A stretch of DNA of 64,000 bases from Pegoplata infirma. Lineage: Eukaryota > Arthropoda > Insecta > Diptera > Anthomyiidae. The DNA lies in assembly GCA_963921195.1 (NCBI GenBank), contig OY992537.1, positions 131,152,694 to 131,216,693 of the forward strand, read 5' to 3'. This document shows, piece by piece, positions 33,228 to 45,967 of the stretch (position 1 is the first letter of the stretch; the number at the start of each line of letters is the position of its first letter). The notes beneath the pieces were generated by a model. The model was not told where the DNA came from, did no database searches, and worked only from the letters and a program-made list of their open reading frames with translations. The position numbers and the translations under genes are program-made.

Positions 33228-33986
33228 GACATCGCACAGTTCCTTGATAGTGCTAACGAATCTGGAGCCATACTATTCAGCTTAGGTTCCAATCTTAAAG
33301 GATCCAGCATTAAACCAGAAACTGCTACTTACATTTATAACGTCTTATCTAAACTAAAACAAAAAGTTATTTGGAAATGGGAAGATTTAGAAAATACTCC
33401 AGGCAAATCTTCTAACATACTCTACAAAAAATGGATGCCCCAGGATGATATATTGGCCCATCCAAATATTAAACTATTTATAACTCATGCCGGTAAGGGA
33501 GGTATAGCTGAGGCACAATATCACGGCGTTCCCATGGTGGCCCTACCAGTTTTTGGAGATCAAAATGGTAATGCTGAGAAAATGGTTGCTTCTGGTTATG
33601 GTCAGCAATTGGAGTTGATGACATTAGCTGAAGATACATTTAAAGCTGCAATCACTGAGGTTCTAAGTAATCCAGAGTATCAAAAGAATGTACAACAATT
33701 TTCGAAACTTTATCGTGATCGTCCTTTAACAGCTCGTCAAAGTGTTGCTTTTTGGACAGATTATGTGATACGTCATCATGGTGCGGCTCATATGCAAAGT
33801 CCCTTGGTGCATATGAATTTCATAGAAAATGCTAATTTAGACGTATACATATTTTTATTGATTGTATTATATGTACTTTATAGAATTTTTAAATTGGTCG
33901 TTGTGTTAATTTGTTTTAAATTTTGTAAAAAATGTACAACGTCTAACAAAAACGTTAAGAAAAACAAAAAAATTAAATCACAATAA
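33228..33986 (+). CDS. UDP-glycosyltransferase gene B, exon 3
   Basis: This exon encodes residues 291-542, starting DIAQFLDSANES, and ends at TAA. The UDP-sugar-binding signature runs from FITHAG at 374 to DQ at 401-402, and WEDLENTPGK lies upstream. The HHGAAH segment at 473-478 is followed by a membrane span (about 496-520). The basic lumen-distal tail ends KIKSQ, a KXKXX ER-retrieval signal. Length (252 residues) and organisation equal gene A exon 3. Nucleotides 33267-33400 are almost identical to gene C (see findings). The first in-frame Met in the exon is at 33435, but the exon clearly starts at the acceptor 207 nt earlier. Confidence 0.95.
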   Translation, partial: DIAQFLDSANESGAILFSLGSNLKGSSIKPETATYIYNVLSKLKQKVIWKWEDLENTPGKSSNILYKKWMPQDDILAHPNIKLFITHAGKGGIAEAQYHGVPMVALPVFGDQNGNAEKMVASGYGQQLELMTLAEDTFKAAITEVLSNPEYQKNVQQFSKLYRDRPLTARQSVAFWTDYVIRHHGAAHMQSPLVHMNFIENANLDVYIFLLIVLYVLYRIFKLVVVLICFKFCKKCTTSNKNVKKNKKIKSQ

Positions 33987-33988
33987 AA
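33983..33988 (+). promoter_or_regulatory. AATAAA overlapping the gene B stop codon
   Basis: The terminal codons read cac-aa-TAA-aaa, so AATAAA overlaps the stop. Whether it is used cannot be told. No better signal occurs in the next 200 bp. Confidence 0.25.
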
Positions 33989-34730
33989 AAATGTTAATAT
34001 ACTATGTTAATCACTATGCAATGAAGAAAAGAAAATTCTTACAATTAGACTTAAGCCTAGTAAGTAGCAAAGCTTCGAAGAATGAAATCCTTTTCGAACG
34101 AATTCTCCAAAAAATCCATTCAATTTTCATAGTCAGTGAATGCATTCGATTTTATAAATCAACATTAAATGCAGTCCTTGGAATGCATTCGATTGAATGG
34201 ACAAAACTAATGCATTCGATTTTTTGCAAAACGTAGACATCAGCACATAATAGGTGTGTGCTGATGTTTGTAACTATCCGAAATATTTGTCGTAGACCCA
34301 ACTTCAAGCATACCGATTGACTCAGAAAAACTTTCTGAGACGATTTAGCGATGTCCGTCCGTCTGTCCGTCATTCCGTCTGTCCATCTAAACGTTGTGAG
34401 CACGATACAGGTCGCAATAATAAATCGATTTGGCTGAAATTTAAAACTTAAGCTTCATTTGGCCTAAGGACGAAGCCCATTGAAATTGGAAACAATCGGT
34501 CCATGTTTAGACCTAGCCCCCATACAAAGGTCCACTTTATTTTGGCACAAATAACTCTAATAACCGTAGTATAATAGGTATCCTTCAAAAGTTGGTAGGT
34601 AAACATATTTTGTTTTCACAAATCGTCATTCCAAATTTTAAAGGAATCGGACCAGTTCTTCTTGTAGTCCCCATACAAACCACCCTCCCGATATTCACAT
34701 AAATCTCTCAAAATTCATGAAAATTGGATC

Positions 34731-37243
34731 CAGGGTTGGCAACCGAAACGAATAACGGTATCGGTAACGGTATTGGTATTACATATTTTTTATATCGGTA
34801 ACGGTAAAGGTAACGGTATTTTCGATTATTTCGGTAACGGTGAACCGTTACCGAAATGTCAATACCGGTACGTACCGGTATTATAAATAAAATGTTAACA
34901 AGTCACAAATTTGTTAAAAACGCGTAAAAAATAAAGAAATTGTTTAAAAAAATTAAAAAAAACACTGTTAAATTCTGTACATTTTCTATACATAATTATT
35001 ACAGTTCGTTTGGTGACTATGTCACTTCATCTGTTTCGGGTATCATTTTTATAAAGGATTTAGGGGAGCTAAAAAGAATGCCGGTATTTTTTTGGAAAAA
35101 TTTTCGCTCCTTAGGGTGGTTCAAAGCATCTGAAAACGCGTATTTTGAGCTGAGTTTTCTGCATAGAAAAAATGGCTGAATATGTTGCAAATCTGATTTC
35201 ACCAGTCGATTCTACAGCAAAAATTAATACAATGGAATTTTTTCGAACTCTTAAAATAGTTCCAATATCCTACAGCAGGGGGCGGAAAAATCGATTTTTT
35301 TTTTTTTAAACTTAAATTGATAATGCACGATGAAGAGGCAGGTTTAGCTAAGAAAATTGGTACAAAAAGCAACTTTTTATCACAACCCGTTAAAAAGTTG
35401 TAAGGCTTCAAAGTTTTTGTTTTAATGACAAAATTGTAAAAAACTGACCGACAGTTGCAAAATTTTTGGATGGGTCAGCGGTCTGGACACTCGTTTTCGA
35501 TTACCCTCTAAATGCTGATTCCAAATCTGATTTCCAAAGTTTTCCAAACGTCATGTTTTTGAGAAAATTGAGGTTCAAGTTTACAAGAAAATGCATTTTT
35601 GTGCATTATTGAGAGCACTTTTTTGTGATATTTTGATGATATTCTGGGACCGTACAACTAGTTTTCGATTAACATTTCGATGCTGATTCTGAATCTGGAT
35701 TTAAAATTTTTCTATCAAGTCATGTTTCGAGAAAATTTAGGTTAAATTTCTCAAAAAACCTGTTTTTACCATTTTTGACAGCTTATAACTCTCTAACGGG
35801 TTGTGATAGAACGAAAATGTTGGTGCCATTTTGTTAAGCTGAAAATGCCCTTTAATTGTGTATATTTAAAAAATGTATTTAAAATGAAAATGGAAAACCC
35901 TTATTTTTCCGCCCTCTGTGGTGGGTTTTTGGAACTTTTTTTAAGAGTTCATAAAACGTCCATTGTATTTATTTTTGCTGTAGAATCGATTGGTGAAATC
36001 AGATTTGCAATATATTCAGCCATTTTGTCCCTGCAGAAAACACAGCTCAAAATCCGCGTTTTTAGATGCCTTGAACCACTCCAAGGAGCGAAAATTTTTC
36101 CAAAAAAATACCGGCTCACCTAAATCCTTCAAAAAAATGATGATACCCGCTAATCAAATTTTCAAAATTAACTCTAATAATTATATTTGTAATAATATTT
36201 TGAATTAACTCAGAATTAAATTAAAACATTCACGCAATATTGTAATTCAACAAATACGAACTCATGTTCGTAGAGACACCTTTGTCCAAAAAGCAAAAAA
36301 GTCTGCCTTTTGAGCCATATGAGAAATCTGCATTGTAAGCTATTTGAGAAATCTGCTGATTATAGCTACGCGGTTTGCTAAATTTCTGTCTGGATGATCT
36401 AGGTAGAAACTGCCGTCAATACATCAGAAAAATCTGCTGATTTTAATAGAGAAACAGCATGAACTGTTTTTTTGAAATCAGTAGATTTCTCTGTTAAAAT
36501 GATCAAAATTGTTTGTCCTGTTGTTAAAAAAAATCGGCAGAGATAAAAAAACTTGGCAAGAATGTTTTTTAAGGCGGAGGGTGGGCGATATCGGAGCGAC
36601 ACCTTCCCTCTCGCCATAGATGTTAAGAAATTAATTTTATTTATATTTACGCATAAATAATACAATTTTATCAATATTTAATTTTATTTGCTGTAGCCAA
36701 GCCCCCAAAAGGTTCGGTCCGAAAAAAATCGCATTTTCTAATCTTGGTCAATGAACTTCACACGGCATAAAAATGTTTCATTTTCTAAACAAATTGACGA
36801 AAAAGTTAAATAAAATATATTTTTCTAGGGTTTTTTAAGTTTTTCAGGGAGAAACTTTCATCTGGAAAGACGAACATCGCTTACAATCGATCACTAATCA
36901 ATAATATAAAATCTTTATGAGGTCCAAGACCTATATTCGAATTTAGTTAATTGCGAATGTGATCGATCATTGGTTGGATTGGCAATGAACAAAAATTTGT
37001 TTTTTTATTTTAAGTATATTAAAAATATTTTAATATGTTTATAATCCATAAAAAATTTAAATAAGTAATATTAATGCAACCGAAACAAAACCGATATAAT
37101 ACCGGTAAAAATCCGAATAAAGGTAACGGTATTTTATCGGTAACGGTATTTAAAAATTTTTATTTCGGTATTGGTAACGGTAGTCAATATTAAAGGGTTT
37201 TTAATCGGTAACGGTATTGAAAGGGTAACGGTAGCCAACACTG
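34731..37243. mobile_element. hAT-like element with CGGTAACGGTA motifs, copy 2, containing a foldback
   Basis: The ends CAGGGTTGGCAACCG (34731) and GGTAGCCAACACTG (37243) are flanked by a perfect 8-bp duplication ATTGGATC (34723-34730, 37244-37251). The terminal 150 bp are rich in ggtaacggtat and accggtacgtaccggta as in 24791-25966. A nested foldback occupies 35036-36149. No transposase frame. Confidence 0.85.
35036..36149. repeat. Foldback nested in hAT copy 2
   Basis: The left arm (about 35036-35300: cgggtatcat, aaaaattttcgctcctta, aatctgatttcaccagtcga) is repeated inverted at about 35895-36149. The arms are about 260 bp. The central 600 bp holds two internal direct repeats (ttcgattaacattt/ttcgattaccctct blocks). 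Frames in the arms are artefacts. Confidence 0.65.
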
Positions 37244-37554
37244 ATTGGATCCCATTTTCCGGAAAACACTGGCTCTGGGTAAAATATAATTTTCTTACTT
37301 GTTTTTAAATGGGGTTTGACAGCTTATTTCCAGTGAACTATCTATCAACTAACTATCGATTTTTTTGGAAATAATTTGGCCATACACTCTAATCAAAATT
37401 TGTTGAAATTTACCCAATTTATAGTAGGAAACTGGATTCCTACTATAAATTGGGTAATTTTACTCTGAATGTGTAAATTGAATAAATTGGCCACTAGTGG
37501 TCAATTTAAATAAAAAAGAGGTGAATAAATATAACAAAAAACAAAAAAAAAAAC

Positions 37555-37635
37555 ATTCGGCGCCAGCGAGAATCAAACTCGACACCTTCCGATTTGAAAG
37601 TATACTTCTTAACCACTACGCTACGGAAGCTTATA
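37555..37635 (-). repeat. tRNA-like module 1 (A/B-box, SINE-like)
   Basis: The complement reads gcttccgTAGCGTAGTGG, a 32-nt interval with a short stem, then GAGTTTGATTCTCG (B-box and T-arm). A T-run follows, as expected of a Pol III terminator. The acceptor stem does not pair, so this is probably a tRNA-derived SINE or tRNA pseudogene. Confidence 0.55.
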
Positions 37636-37674
37636 CTTTTGTCTTGCGTTTTAGTTATTTAACATGTATGTATG

Positions 37675-37704
37675 TTGAGTTGAGTTGAGTTGAGTTGAGT
37701 TGAG
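37675..37704. repeat. (TTGAG)6, 3' tail of the LINE
   Basis: Six perfect TTGAG units lie immediately at the 3' end of the minus-strand LINE, next to the target duplication. Short tandem 3' tails instead of poly-A are known in the LOA/I group. Confidence 0.85.
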
Positions 37705-40700
37705 GGTGGGTTGTACAAGCCTAAAAATAAGTAATTTTCTTTTTTTTTTCTAGGCAAGTCCATGGCGCTCAGACTTAAAATAGTCCATTGTACCGTACCC
37801 TGAAAAGAAAGATTAAGTAAAGGTGATAAAAGGCTGAGAAGAAAAAGAAAGAAAAGTGCTTGTTCAGAATTTCTCAGTTGCTTTCACAAACTTGAGAAAA
37901 TCAGACAAGGGAAGTCCATGGACCGTGTCCATAGACAGAATATCAGAACCCAATATCCGCAGTCTAGCCCTTGAGAACGCTGGACAACAACAGACGTAAT
38001 GTTCAGTTGTGTCATCATCCTCAAGACAAGCCACGCATAATGGGTCTGATAAGACACCTAATCTCGTCATATGACGAGCACAGGCATTGTGTCCCGTAAT
38101 TAAGCCAGTAAGTCTGCGACAGTCTATTCTACTGAGGCTGAGTAGATAGTTAGCCACTTTCCTGTCTGGCTTAATCACAAAACGTTTGGTATTCTTGCAT
38201 GCCAACTCATTTGACCATCTTTCCATGAAAGTTTCTTTCATATGAGAGTTGATCCAACGCATCAGCCATGTCAAGCCAATACCAATTTGAGGTTCCGGAT
38301 TGTAAGGAATTGTATCAGAGCCAAGATTTGCCAAAGAGTCGGCAATCTCGTTTCCCCGTATTCCCCTATGACCCGGAACCCACAGAAGACTGACGCTATT
38401 CCCACATGAGACCTCATTGAGTCTGCGTCTACATTCCTGGACAATTTTGGATGAAGTGACTGGAGATTCAAGTGCAATGAGCGCAGCCTGGCTGTCACTG
38501 CAAATACTGATTCTCCTATTAATCCATCCGTTCCCAATTATCCAGGTCGCTACGTCCAAAATAGCAAATATTTCAGTCTGAAATACTGTAGACATTTTTC
38601 CCATAGCAATATAGCATTTGGTCGCATCGTCCAAATACCAGCCAGACCCAGAGCCATTTAAGTTACTGGATCCATCCGTGTAGAAAGTATCCGTGTAATT
38701 TTCCAGTAGGTCTGCTGGGTTTCCCCAGTCTTCCCTACTCGGAAATTTTACAGTAAACTTCCTACCAAACTCGATGCAAGAGGTTGTACTGTCCAAAGGC
38801 ATAGAAAACATCGGACAAAGTTCCGATAGCCTATTGAACAGACGACCATGTCCCACATTGTATTCCCCATGCCATGTTCCGCTTTTGCGGAGCCTGCACA
38901 AAGATTTCATGGCTTCTCCTTGAATATGTAAGTCCAAGGGAAGCATATCTAACATAGCGTCCAGAGCTGCGCCTGGGGTGGTGCTCATGGCACCAGTAAT
39001 TCCCAAGGCAGCCGCTCTTTGTAGTCCGTTTAGCTTGGATCGAATAGTCTTCACCATCGTTCTCGGCCACCAGACTACCGCCGCATACGTCACAATAGGT
39101 CTAATTAAAGCTATGTACATCCAATGTACATTTGCAGGTCTTAGACCCCATGTCTTTCCAAAAGCTCGTCGACACTGCCAGAAAATCCGAAGTGCCCGTG
39201 AAACTTTTTGTTCAACATGTTTTGTCCACATTAGTTTACTATCTAGGGTAACCCCTAAATACTTAACTTCTGTGGACAGTTGAAGAGTTATGCCCCTCAA
39301 CGTAGGAAGCCGAAGACCCTTATGTTTGGTTCTTCGCGTGAACAACACGAGTGTTGTCTTATTTGAATTGACAGACAATCCATGTCGATTGCACCAGTTG
39401 TCCATCAAGTCAATAACGGTCTGCATTTTCTTGCATACCAAGTTAAGTGACTTTCCGGATACTAATGCGCACACATCGTCAGCGTATGCCTGTATGTGTA
39501 CACCTAGAGCTTGTATTTCAACCAAGAGTGAGTTTACCACAAAATACCACAGCAAAGGAGAGAGAACACCCCCTTGGGGGCAACCTCTACTAACCTCAAC
39601 CGTTACTTTTGTGCCCCACTCATCTTGAGCCGTCAACAATCTCCGGGAGAGCATAAAATGAATCCACTTGACTATAACTGGATCCACGCCATGCAATTCA
39701 GCCGAAGTTTTCATAGAATCGAAAGTAGCATTATCAAAAGCGCCCTCAATATCAACAAAAACACCCAGAGTATAGTCTTGTTTGTCAATGCCCTTCTCAA
39801 TATTGACCACAAGATCGTGAAGTGCCGACTCACAAGATCTACCACTCTGATACGCGTGTTGCTGACTATTTAGGGGGCATTCGATTAATGCTACTGACCT
39901 AATGAATTTCTCAACCATTCGCTCAAGACTTTTCAGTAGAAAGGATGATAAACTGATTGGTCTAAAACTTTTTGGCAAGGTGTAGTCCTCCTTCCCAGGT
40001 TTGGGAATAAAGACAACCTTGACATCGCACCAAGATGATGGAACATACCCATAAGCCAGGCTGGCTCTGAAGATATTTTTAAGAACCTTCACTAGGGTAT
40101 CTCCACCACTCTTCAACATCATAGGGTATATACCATCTGGTCCAGGGGATTTATAGTTATCAAAGGAAGATAAGGCGTACCTGATCGATTCCTCAGAAAC
40201 TACCCTAGATGCTATATACCAGTTTCTACAAGTAGTATTACCAACAGGACTCTCAATAATATCTGTATTTATCGTTGTCACTTTGCATCCTGGAAAGTGA
40301 GTAGATAACAGAATATCATTGACCTCCTGTTGGTTTTTTGTGTAGGTACCATCTGGCCTTCTGAGGGAATCAAGCTTCGCTGAACTATCTTTTTGAAACA
40401 TTTTACAGAGCCTTGCCGTATCCCTCGTACCATTTACCTCCTCACAGAAAGTCCTATAAGACTCAAGTTTGGCTTCCCGCACTTTTTTCTTATATTCCTT
40501 TTGCATGAGGTGGTAATTGTTCCAGTCAGCATCCTTTCGAGATTTTAAGGCTCTATTCAGAAGCTTTCTTGAACTTTTTCTCAGCTTACCAAGTTCCACG
40601 TTCCACCAAGGGACAGAGTTACCTGGTCTGCTTTTCCTTAACGGACAAACAGTCTCATAGCAGTCAGTTAAAGTTTTACCCAATTTCTCAGACTCCACTT

Positions 40701-41159
40701 CAACCGACCCTATACAACTAGGAATTGGGATGGGACGTAATCTTTGATGTAGTAGTTCCTCAAATCTTTTCCAATCCGCTTTTCGAGGGTTTCGGCCCTG
40801 TGGGATTGTTGGTTTATCAATCCCAAGCCTAAACTCGATGTAGCGGTGGTCCGACAAGGATACCACATCCAGAACACGCCAATCCCTTATCATTGTACTC
40901 GCCTTATTGTTAGATAAGGTAAGATCAATGACCTGTTGTCTTCGTTGAGTGACAAACGTTGGAGAATTTCCAACATTTTGAATCACCAGATTTGAAGACA
41001 AGATGAAGTCCAACAATTTGTTACCTCTAGAGTTGCACTTTGTGCTACCCCAGATGATATGCTGAGAATTGGCATCGCATCCAATAATCAACCCAAAGTT
41101 GTTGGCCTCCGCGTATCGTATGACTCTAATTAACTCCTCAGAAGGCGGGGATAAATAGA
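37677..41159 (-). mobile_element. LOA/I-like non-LTR retrotransposon, 5'-truncated, young
   Basis: This 3.48-kb LINE copy lies on the minus strand. A 13-bp duplication, atgtatgtatgtt, flanks it (37664-37676 and 41160-41172). The 5' end is truncated inside the endonuclease domain. The single long frame is uninterrupted to its stop, and the 3' UTR is about 185 bp with a (TTGAG)6 tail. The intact frame and perfect duplication suggest recent insertion, although the repeat is low-complexity. Confidence 0.85.
37864..41159 (-). CDS. LINE ORF2: endonuclease (partial), reverse transcriptase, RNase H
   Basis: The frame runs through 1,105 codons. The apparent ATG at 41181 and codons 1-7 come from host flanking DNA (see findings); LINE sequence begins at codon 8. 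The partial APE-type endonuclease has GCDANSQH at 34-41 and SDH at 110-112. The reverse transcriptase has KSPGPDG (344-350), FRPIS (406-410), VDIEGAFD (476-483), GCPQGG (533-538) and the catalytic YADD (566-569). An RNase H domain follows with TDG (835-837), E870, SDSQ (895-898) and WVPGH...D (934-948). A C-terminal Cys/His knuckle has C1049, C1052, H1061 and C1065. EN-RT-RNase H order fits the LOA or I clade rather than Jockey. The N-terminal half of the endonuclease is missing, so this copy cannot move by itself. Antisense frames at 38978-39873 are shadows. Confidence 0.93.
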
Positions 41160-41482
41160 ATGTATGTATGTTAGATGACAATTTTATTTACACATTTGTG
41201 TGTAAAATATTTGAATTAACGGATAATATTTATAATTTGCTGTGTTTAATTGGTTTAAAAGCATTTTCCGCATTTTGTGCTTATATTAACACAAAATGCA
41301 TTCTATTCAACAAAAATTTACCCAATTTATAATAGTAAGTTTACATGCGTTTTTTAGAGTGTAGCTAACGTAATTTCAAGCTCAAATTTAGACGGTGTCC
41401 AATAAGGGCGCATGTCCAATAAGGGTTCCTCCAGGGGTCCCTAACACTTTTAGCATATAAAAGCTTTATTATCCGATTTTTA

Positions 41483-41700
41483 CACACAGAAAAATGAATT
41501 TCCAAACTGAATTTTTCATTTGCATCAACTCAAAATTCAGTTGCTACTACTAAATTCTGCGGGGACAATCGAATTTTGTAGTTGTATCAGTTTTGTCAAC
41601 AATTGTGACAACCTTCATGCAAATATTTCCCCCGATCACCCACATTTTTGTTGCATAAACAGATTTTCCGTTGGAAATTATCAAATTTGTTTTCTGTGTG
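41483..41700. mobile_element. 218-bp TA-flanked MITE
   Basis: The ends CACACAGAAAA (41483) and TTTTCTGTGTG (41700) are flanked by TA (41481-41482, 41701-41702). Sub-ends aatttcc/ggaaatt also pair. Non-coding. Confidence 0.75.
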
Positions 41701-43469
41701 TATAAAATTCGGATTTTTCTAAAGCGCTAGAAAGTAAATGCCTAATCAATGCATCAATATTTTTCTAAACAAACCATTTTATCTACAAATTTTAAGACCT
41801 GCTCTCGAGACGATAATAAAATTAAGAAACAAAATTTTAAATTTTTTAATGTTCTTGTGGGTTTGTGTAGGAAAATATTGATATTATAAAGTAAGTAAAT
41901 GCCCAAAAAAATGCTGGAAGTAAATGTTATCACTTTTAAGTTCTTTCTGATTTGTAGCCATTTGAATGGGTAATTTTTATACCCTCCAACCACACTTTTA
42001 CTCACTTTGTCATTCCATTTGTAACGCATCGAAATATCGGTCTAGGAGCCCATAGAGTTATTTTATTGATCAGTGATCGATTCTAAGACATTCTAGCGAT
42101 GTCCGTCCGTCTGTCCGTCTGTAGAGAACACGATACAGTCCAAAATAAAAGAGATAGACTTCCGAAGTTTGGCACGAAAATGTCTTATATACCTAGGCAG
42201 GTTCAGTTCGGAAATGGGCAAAATCGGGATAAGGGGAAAAAAGTTCCCCCTTAGAAAACTAAACAACATAAGAAAAACCGCATTTTCTGCAGGTTTTTTA
42301 TACTTTTGCTAAGCAAATACACTGAAAAAAAAAGCTTCGTGAAAGTAATGAAAATTGACATTAGATTAATGAAAAATGACTCACGTTTTCAACCGAAGCC
42401 ATGTTTCATTTGATCAATGAAACTGGTGTCATAAAAGTTCTGTCAATGGTGTCAATGAAAACATACATGGAAATTATGAAAATGTTCATAGAATGTATTT
42501 TTAAAATTTCATACGTTTTATGAAGTATTTCATGAAATGAATGAAAGTATTTATTCATTTAAGGTTCAATAGCAGTGGGTAGGTTGATTATGTAGTAGCG
42601 CTTGTAGCTCAAAATTTTTTTTTTTTGATTTTAAGTTTTCAAATTTGAATAATGTGAAACCGTAACGGTCATTTTAAACTTTCACGGTGTAATGGATCCT
42701 TTTAAAACGTCAAAAGGATTTTTATCTGTCAAAAAGGATAATGCCGTGTGTGTCAAAAGTAAGTGACATTTCCTTCGAAAATTTGTATATGGTGTTGTAT
42801 ATGTATGTGTAATATATTGCTGAATAAGCGGGATTTTCCAAATTTTCCCAGGATTCCAAAAATTTTCCAAAATATTTGGGGTATAAAAGGGATTTCAAGA
42901 TGGTGATTCGGCCTATTTTGCTGATCATCGCCTGAAAGTCTTTTTTAACCTTCGCATCGAAAATTTTTGAAATTCAAAGGGTAAGTTGGAAGTCAGTGTT
43001 TTTAATTTTTTTTATTAAGGAGAAATCCTTCAGGATATTTTTTTTTTAATTTCATTAATTTTTTTTTTAAGAAATTAATCATTCAAAATCAATTTATTTT
43101 TTTTTTTTAATTTCTATTCAATTAAATTTATTTAATTGGATCGTAATTTTCGTGGATTAAGATTTTTTTGAAAGAAAATTTTGTTTCATAAATAATCTAA
43201 TTTTTTTTAACAATAAATTCCGGATTTGCTTTCTTCTTTTAATAGAAACAATTTTCGTGAAAAATATCCTACAAATTCTTGTAGTTTCATCCGAAATCAA
43301 TTATTGAATTTTCCAATTAAATTCTCTAAAGGAAAATTGAATTTTCATCCCTCAATAGGAATAAATTTCTCATTTAATAAGAGCCAGCAAAAGGTTTTAT
43401 TCATACACCTTGCTGTTAGCTATAAAAAAAGGTAAAACACAATATCACATACAAAACACACATATACAT

Positions 43470-44250
43470 TAGACTGCCCAGAAAAAAACCAAGTTGTTAT
43501 TTTCTTGGGGGATACCTGCGAATTTTGTTCCTTTTAGTGCAAAAAAATTTCGGTTTTTTTTTGGGATTTTTAAAATAATATCTAGAGGTCGCGATCTCGC
43601 GTTTTATAACGATTTATTTTTTTTGAGTTTTTTATTATTTTAAATTGTTAAATATGATTAATATGATAAAATATTAATAATTTCAGACAAAAAAAAAATT
43701 AAATTAAAAATTAAATATCGCTCATTCCATGAGATGTCTCCCAGCATCTAATCAAATGTTCTTTAATTTATTTGAAATTTCGCACACAGGTACACTATGG
43801 AGCAATTAAAATAAATTCGTTTTTAGTTTCGCGAAAATCCACGAATTCGCGAACGCGAATATATTCGCGAATTCACGGATTTTCTCGGAACTAACAACTG
43901 ATTTATTTTAATGGCTTCATAGTGTTCATGTGTGCAAAATTTCAAATAAATTAAGGAACATTTGATTAGATGCTGGGAGACATCTCATGGAATGAGCGAT
44001 ATTTAATTTTTAATTTATTTTTTTTTTTTTGTCTGAAATTATTAATATTTTATCATATTAATCATATTTAACAATTTAAAATAATAAAAAACTCAAAAAA
44101 AATAAATCGTTATAAAACGCGAGATCGCGACCTCTAGATATTATTTTAAAAATCCCAAAAAAAAACCGAAATTTTTTTGCACAAAAAGGAACAAAATTTG
44201 CAGGTATCCCCCAAGAAAATAAAAACTTCGCTTTTTTTCTGGGCAGTCTA
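43470..44250. mobile_element. Near-perfect palindromic element with 8-bp duplication
   Basis: The ends TAGACTGCCCAGAAAAAAA (43470) and its complement (44250) are flanked by a perfect 8-bp duplication ATATACAT (43462-43469, 44251-44258). The arms of about 385 bp are almost identical, for example the ctagaggtcgcgatctcgcg blocks. The centre is an attcgcgaatt-type palindrome. It looks like a hAT-type foldback. The frame at 44076-44291 lies in the stem. Confidence 0.85.
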
Positions 44251-44259
44251 ATATACATA

Positions 44260-45967
44260 TCATAACAAAATTCTTTGATTACAGCACACACACATACGCA
44301 TTTTTCTAGAGGACAGAGGGGAGCTTTTGGCCAATAAAAGTCCCCAAAACCAGTTTTTTATGGGAACGGGAAACCCTCATCGACAAACCCGAACACCTAT
44401 CATCTCACCAAGATCGCCTTCAAAAATCATCCAAGTCATCAAAATCACCATAAAAAAGAAACCACCCTTACAACAACAAAATATTTAGTGAAAGTGTCCA
44501 AAAGTGCCATAAGCAAAAAGTGTTAAAGTGCCTAGTTAAATCCGTAGACAGAATATTTTTTTTTATTAAAGTTTCGAGAAGAAAACAATATTTTGAAAAG
44601 ACTAAAAGAAAACAAAAACCATTAAAAGTGGCTAAATAGAGTGTCCTTATTTTTTTCCGAAATCAAAAGTCAAAAGTCGCAAGAATTTGATATACAAACC
44701 TTTTTGTCCCTAACGCCAAAGAAAAAAAAAAACAAAAAAAACAAAATTTTCTATTGATTTATTAAAAAGTGTACCAAAACATAATTTACACAAAGAACTC
44801 AAAATCACAAAACTTTCGTAAAGTTAATTTTTTTTTTTTGGGTCACAAAATCCAAGATTTTCATAAAATTTGTATTTTCCATTAACGTTTAATCTGAAAT
44901 TAAAAACATTTTTTTTTTTTTAATTATATGGTATATTTAGTTTATTTTCATTTTGCATTTTTACTTGCCTTAATTTTTTTTCTTACACGATCACATACTT
45001 ACCTTGTTGCAAAAATCAAAATCGCACTGAAACGCGTTTTCCCGGGTATTATCGAGCGATTTTTATTAGTACAAAAGTACTAATTAAATTAAAAAAAATT
45101 GATAAAATTAATTAGAAATTGATTTTTAATTGCAAAATGTGTAGTCGCGATTAAAAAAAACAAAGTAAAACTAAAATCAATGTCAAAATGTTCTAAAATT
45201 TAAGTCAAAAACAAAACAAAAAAATAGTTAAAACGTCAAAAAAAAAAAAATTAGAAAAGTTCTAAAAAAATAATTTTTAATTTTGTTAATTTTTACCAGA
45301 TGGCTCTGTGCGAAAAATTATTTGTTTTTTTGAATAATTAAATTATCCGTTAATTTCCTTTTTACATTTAAAATATCAAATTTCATCATAAAAATTTAAG
45401 TCATCAAAATTCAGCATCAGATCCAGCATGAAAGATCTTTCATCGTGGGACCAGTAAGATGTAAGTTTTTTATTTAATTTTTTTTTTTTTTTTTAATTAA
45501 CATTTTTTTATATTTTTACATTTTTTTTATATTCAAAATAAATATAATTCATTTTTTTCTCCTGTTAAAAAAAACACTTGTTAACAGTGTTAATTTCGTC
45601 GTATATATGCTAATATAAAGTTAACTTTTTTAGCGTATGTTAAATTTATAAAGCTACTGTTAAAATTTTACTTAACAGTGAGTTAACAGTGTCTGTTAAG
45701 AAAAAGTGAAATACATTTATTTTGGCCATTAATTATTTTTTTTCCGCGAATTAAAATATTACTAAGTTGTTAAAAATTAAAAATGATGAATTTTGATACC
45801 AAAAACGTCGCATAAATTAATTTCCGTTTGTTGTAAATTTCATAAAACGTTTTTAATTATTTAATATTATCGGTATCTAAATTCACGTGTTTAAATAAAT
45901 TTCTAAAAATAGATTAATGATCTACATTACAATTGCCTTGTAATTGGTTAGCATGGTTGTGCATGCG
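44260..45967. other. Non-genic AT-rich DNA
   Basis: No gene was found. This may be the backbone of the 7.6-kb TA element. Runs of A and T, a gttaacagtgttaa-type motif cluster at about 45585-45700, and no conserved frame. Confidence 0.4.

Larger units (their letters stand above)
34247..37310 (+). mobile_element. Mini-me-like repeat split by a hAT element
   Basis: The 5' part at 34247-34730 has a diverged gatgtccgtccgtctgtccg run at 34350-34385, then gagcacgataca and ctccatacaaa-type blocks. The sequence resumes at 37244 (attggatcccattttccgg) and ends in a ttttcttacttgttttt terminus near 37305. The gap is the hAT 34731-37243. Confidence 0.6.
37385..41361. mobile_element. TA-flanked element interrupted by a LINE
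   Basis: The ends CACTCTAATC (37385) and TTTTTAGAGTG (41361) are flanked by TA (37383-37384, 41362-41363). Inside each end lies aaatttacccaatttata, in inverted relation between the ends. The middle is a tRNA-like module and the LINE insertion. Confidence 0.7.

Noticed and set aside
38978..39873. Plus-strand frames of about 100 codons
   Set aside because: They are antisense shadows of the LINE ORF2.
44076..44291. 71-codon minus frame
   Set aside because: It lies in the stem of the 43470-44250 palindrome and resembles no protein.
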